From the NCBI GenBank assembly GCA_017407765.1, contig JAFQVZ010000363.1, positions 1 through 8,528 of the forward strand: DNA of 8,528 nucleotides, written 5' to 3'. The notes under the pieces were generated by a model. It ran no database searches. It was not told the origin of the DNA and saw nothing but the letters and a program-made list of their open reading frames with translations. Positions within the stretch are counted from its first letter, which is position 1. Every line of letters begins with the position of its first letter. This stretch comes from Clostridia bacterium (GTDB lineage: Bacteria > Bacillota > Clostridia > Oscillospirales > Butyricicoccaceae). Both the position numbers and the translations under genes were made by a program. Positions 6,099 through 8,528 of the stretch are shown in pieces.

Positions 6099-6932
6099 TT
6101 AATCCACCACCTCGAAATCCTTTACGGCATAGACCCATCTTACCTCCGAGATATCCTCCACCGGCTGCACGACGGCATAGGCCATGAGGCCGCTGGAGTC
6201 CAGCTCGACACGCTTGACCGTGCCGAGGATAAGGCCCTGGGGATAAACTCCGGCATAGCCCGAAGTTTCGATGATGTCGCCTTCCTGAATGTCGCAGTCG
6301 GGCGAAAGGTAGGACAGGCGGAAATAGCCGTCACCCATCAGCTGGAAATCGCCCTCGGCAATGACCGTCTCGCGGGTGCGCGCCACCTTGGCCTCGGCCT
6401 TGAAGGCAACGTCGAGGACGGTGACCACCTCGCAGTATCCGGGGCCGAGGTCGGAAACATAGCCAATCATTCCGCCGCGGGTCATAACGGTGTCGCCCTG
6501 CTCGATGCCGGCCGAGCTGCCCTTGCTGAGCACCATTCCGGCCTGAGCCGAGCCGCGGTAGACCGAAGCCACCTGACACAGCTCGAAATCAAAGTCGCGG
6601 TATTTGGCCTTGAGGCCGGTGAGCTTGCGAAGCTCGGTGTTTTCGTTTATGGCATTGAGATATTTCTGTTCCATCTCGCGGTATTCGGCCAGCTCTTCCT
6701 GAAGACGCCGGTTCTCTTCCACAAGGGAGGAATAGCGGTAGAAATATCCAAAAAATCCGTTTACGCCGTCGAATGCGCCGGCAACGGCATTCTGAACGGG
6801 AGTGACCACCGTTCCCAGGAGGCGGGTAAGGCGCGAGGATTCTCCCGTGTATGCCGAATGGAGCATGAGCCCCACACACAGCAGGACTATGCACATGATA
6901 AACGCGAAAAGGCGGGATCTTAAGAACTTCAT
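6099..6932 (-). CDS. mreC: Rod shape-determining protein MreC
   Basis: MreC is a bitopic extracytoplasmic scaffold that links the cytoskeleton to PBP2. The 277-residue product has a basic N-terminus (MKFLRSR), one membrane helix (about 8-26) and a coiled coil (about 67-105, rich in Glu, Leu and Arg). The paired beta-barrel domain follows, with typical TRGGMIGYVSDLG (151-163) and GDIIETSGYAGVYPQGLILG (218-237). The start at 6932 is chosen because the membrane anchor begins there and GAGGAG lies just upstream. A longer open frame to 7154 only overlaps maf. The ATG overlaps the maf TGA as ATGA. In many clostridia mreB precedes mreC; here maf takes that place and no mreB is present. Confidence 0.95.
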   Translation of the reverse strand: MKFLRSRLFAFIMCIVLLCVGLMLHSAYTGESSRLTRLLGTVVTPVQNAVAGAFDGVNGFFGYFYRYSSLVEENRRLQEELAEYREMEQKYLNAINENTELRKLTGLKAKYRDFDFELCQVASVYRGSAQAGMVLSKGSSAGIEQGDTVMTRGGMIGYVSDLGPGYCEVVTVLDVAFKAEAKVARTRETVIAEGDFQLMGDGYFRLSYLSPDCDIQEGDIIETSGYAGVYPQGLILGTVKRVELDSSGLMAYAVVQPVEDISEVRWVYAVKDFEVVD

Positions 6933-7501
6933 CTCTCCTCGCCTCCGGGCAGAATGCCCAGCTCCTCGAGGAGGCAGGAGAGAGCGCAGAGGGGAAGGCC
7001 CATGACGTTGTAATAATCGCCGTGGATGCCCTCCACAAAGCGGCCGCCGATGCCCTGGATGCCGTAGGCACCTGCCTTGTCCATCGGTTCGCCGCTCTGG
7101 ATATAGCTGCGGATAAGTTCGTCTGTAAGGTGGCGGAAATGCACTTCGGTGCATTCAACGAAGGAGTGGAGGTTTCCTTCGTGGATGAGAGCAACGCCGG
7201 TATAGACCTCGTGCACTTCGCCCGAAAGGGATCGCAGATAGGAGAAGGCCTCGTCTTCGCTAAGAGGTTTGCCGAGGATGCGGTCGCCAATAGCAACTAT
7301 GGTGTCAGCTGCCAGCACCGTGTCGTGAGGGTAGGAGGATGAGATATCTCTGGCCTTTCGTATGGCCAGCTCTCTGACATAGGTGCGGGGATCGGTGACG
7401 TCCAGCTCCTCGTCGGCCGTTGAGGGTATGACCGAAAAAGAGGGAACAAGCTTTTCGAGGATCTCCTGTCTGCGGGGGGATCTTGAAGCCAGAATCATCA
7501 T
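6929..7501 (-). CDS. maf: Maf-family nucleoside triphosphate pyrophosphatase
   Basis: Maf proteins hydrolyse non-canonical or selected pyrimidine NTPs to monophosphates, and overproduction affects septum formation in Bacillus. The 190-residue product has full family length and the main motifs: LASRSPRRQEIL (4-15), AADTIVA (64-70), GKP (77-79), SGEVHEVYTG (93-102), EPMDKAGAYGIQG (138-150) and NVMGLP (165-170). The pattern with DKAGAYGIQG fits the dTTP/UTP-type branch (YhdE-like), which is inference from sequence type. The start at 7501 gives an ATGA overlap with the dut stop. A second ATG follows immediately (MM), so initiation could be one codon later. The ribosome binding site is weak (AAAGAAG-like), which fits coupling to dut. 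Confidence 0.95.
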   Translation of the reverse strand: MMILASRSPRRQEILEKLVPSFSVIPSTADEELDVTDPRTYVRELAIRKARDISSSYPHDTVLAADTIVAIGDRILGKPLSEDEAFSYLRSLSGEVHEVYTGVALIHEGNLHSFVECTEVHFRHLTDELIRSYIQSGEPMDKAGAYGIQGIGGRFVEGIHGDYYNVMGLPLCALSCLLEELGILPGGEER

Positions 7502-7971
7502 ATCACAATTTCTTCTTTCTTTTTGTCGAATCCTGTCGAGCCAAAACCTTTTTCTCCGCGTTTTGTCTCACCAAGGGTGTCGGCCTCGATAAATGTCACG
7601 GCAGGCACCGGCATGACCAGCATCTGAGCGATCCTCATGCCGTCGTCGATCCTGACCGTTTCGTCGGAATCGTTGCGGAGCGACACCATGATCTCGCCGC
7701 GATAGTCGCTGTCGATCAATCCCACTCCGTTTGCCAGCCTGAGGCCCTTTTTAAGGGAAAGGCCGCTGCGCGCCATGATAAAGGCGCAATAGCCCTCGGG
7801 CAGCTCGATGGAGAGGCCGGTGGGAATGGCCATTCGCACGCCGGGGTCAAGCTCGAGATATCCCGAGATGAAAGCCTCAAGGTCGCAGGCCGCTGCGCCC
7901 TCGGTAGCATACCGGGGCAGCGAGGGCAGCCTGCCTTCGCGCTCAAGGCGCTTTATCTTTACGTTTACCAT
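7498..7971 (-). CDS. dut: Deoxyuridine 5'-triphosphate nucleotidohydrolase (dUTPase)
   Basis: This homotrimeric enzyme hydrolyses dUTP to dUMP and pyrophosphate, keeping uracil out of DNA and feeding thymidylate synthesis. The 157-residue product carries all five trimeric dUTPase motifs: ACDLEA (28-33), ARSGLSLKKG (67-76), GLIDSDYRGEI (84-94, with the catalytic Asp in GLID), GMRIAQMLV (111-119) and the C-terminal P-loop-like RGEKGFGSTG (138-147). In the last motif Lys stands where Gly is common. The ATG at 7971 overlaps the upstream TAA by one base (TAATG), and GAGGTG lies 7 nt before it. A longer frame reaching 8100 is rejected because homology starts at MVNVKIKRL. Confidence 0.97.
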   Translation of the reverse strand: MVNVKIKRLEREGRLPSLPRYATEGAAACDLEAFISGYLELDPGVRMAIPTGLSIELPEGYCAFIMARSGLSLKKGLRLANGVGLIDSDYRGEIMVSLRNDSDETVRIDDGMRIAQMLVMPVPAVTFIEADTLGETKRGEKGFGSTGFDKKKEEIVI

Positions 7972-8528
7972 TACTGAACACCTCGGTAATAGAGGCCTCT
8001 TGTCATCTTGGAGGGCTGTGTTGCCTCGCCGCCCATATATGCGACGGCGATGCGGAGGCATTCTTTGGGGTTCTCGGTGGTGAAGGAGAGCCTGTGCCAT
8101 CTTACGCCGAGGTTTTTAAGGTCTTCGCCCTTGTCGGCCAGCCACAGAGGCTCGGAGTTATAAAGTGTGCTGCGGCAGCCCTCTTCCTTATAGATGGGGA
8201 AGGCGCGGCCGGTCTTGTCGGTGATGTATACGGGGCCGCCGTCGCAGGGGCAGCCGCTTCCGTCAAGGTGCCTCAGCACGCAGTTCTCGGTTATCATCAG
8301 CGGCAGGCGGCCGTAGGTGATAAGCTCGCTGTCCAGCAGATAGGAAAGGTCGCGGATCTGGGGCAGCGTCATCTCAAAAGAGATGGTCGCCGAAGAAAGG
8401 CCCTTTTCCTTGAGGGTGCGCAGGCTCTGAGAGTTCATTACATTGAGGCCGAAATCGCCCCTCATCTCAAGGTCGAGATCCTTGAGCAGATAGGGGTGGC
8501 CGATGTTGGTGCACACAACGCTCTTGAC
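7971..8528 (-). CDS. U32-family peptidase/hydroxylase-type protein, C-terminal part (truncated by window edge)
   Basis: Only the last 185 residues are present, and the frame stays open through base 8528 without a start. Landmarks of the U32 family (PF01136 type) are visible: GLNVMNSQSL, then LITYGRLPLMITENC, followed by further cysteines. Four cysteines are spaced C-x9-C-x1-C-x22-C, consistent with the four-cysteine cluster of U32 proteins that bind iron-sulfur in characterised tRNA/rRNA hydroxylation members. The C-terminus TRGLYYRGVQ matches the usual end of long clostridial U32 proteins. U32 members include proposed collagenase-type peptidases and RNA hydroxylation factors (TrhP, RlhA), and the fragment cannot separate these. 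Its stop overlaps the dut start by one base. Confidence 0.88.
   Translation of the reverse strand, partial: VKSVVCTNIGHPYLLKDLDLEMRGDFGLNVMNSQSLRTLKEKGLSSATISFEMTLPQIRDLSYLLDSELITYGRLPLMITENCVLRHLDGSGCPCDGGPVYITDKTGRAFPIYKEEGCRSTLYNSEPLWLADKGEDLKNLGVRWHRLSFTTENPKECLRIAVAYMGGEATQPSKMTRGLYYRGVQ

Noticed and set aside
6933..7154. N-terminal extension of MreC to 7154
   Set aside because: It lies wholly inside maf in another frame, is Arg/His/Pro-rich, and would bury the membrane anchor; the ATG at 6932 has a GAGGAG site and the ATGA overlap.
7972..8100. N-terminal extension of dUTPase to 8100
   Set aside because: It overlaps the U32 gene in another frame and has no dUTPase homology; 7971 has a well-placed GAGGTG.

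Overview
The window is a bacterial chromosome segment with nine protein genes, all on the minus strand, so it reads from base 8528 down to base 1. Family content and gene order point to a Gram-positive anaerobe of the class Clostridia. In many clostridia mreC, mreD, the elongation transpeptidase, minD and a methylglyoxal-synthase-type gene sit together. The intergenic palindromes at 31-133 resemble repeats I associate with gut Oscillospiraceae/Ruminococcaceae. That taxonomic placement is inference from recall, not from a search.

Layout in transcription order: the end of a U32-family peptidase/hydroxylase-type protein (7971-8528, cut by the window edge); dut, dUTPase (7498-7971); maf, nucleotide pyrophosphatase (6929-7501); mreC (6099-6932); mreD (5570-6097); mrdA/PBP2 (3483-5564). 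These six are packed with 1-4 nt overlaps or 1-5 nt gaps and almost certainly form one operon with translational coupling. A 112-nt gap (3371-3482) then carries a good sigma-A type promoter for minD (2606-3370, GTG start). A methylglyoxal-synthase-like gene follows (2156-2557). After a 151-nt gap with two inverted repeats comes aspS (205-2004), closed by a strong intrinsic terminator (167-194). Bases 1-166 hold no gene, only two tandem palindromic elements and a short heptamer repeat.

Functionally, the upstream half joins nucleotide housekeeping (Dut, Maf) to the elongasome (MreC scaffold, MreD membrane protein, PBP2 transpeptidase). The downstream half holds a division-site ATPase (MinD), the MGS-like protein and aspartyl-tRNA synthetase.

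The most notable point is the MGS-like protein. It keeps the fold signature and phosphate-site threonines, but the residues matching E. coli MgsA His19, Asp71, His98 and Asp101 are Gln, Gln, Ser and Asn. It is probably not a working methylglyoxal synthase. The cluster also lacks mreB, rodA, minC and minE at the places where related clostridial clusters often carry them. Nothing in the window looks like a defence system, mobile element or CRISPR locus.
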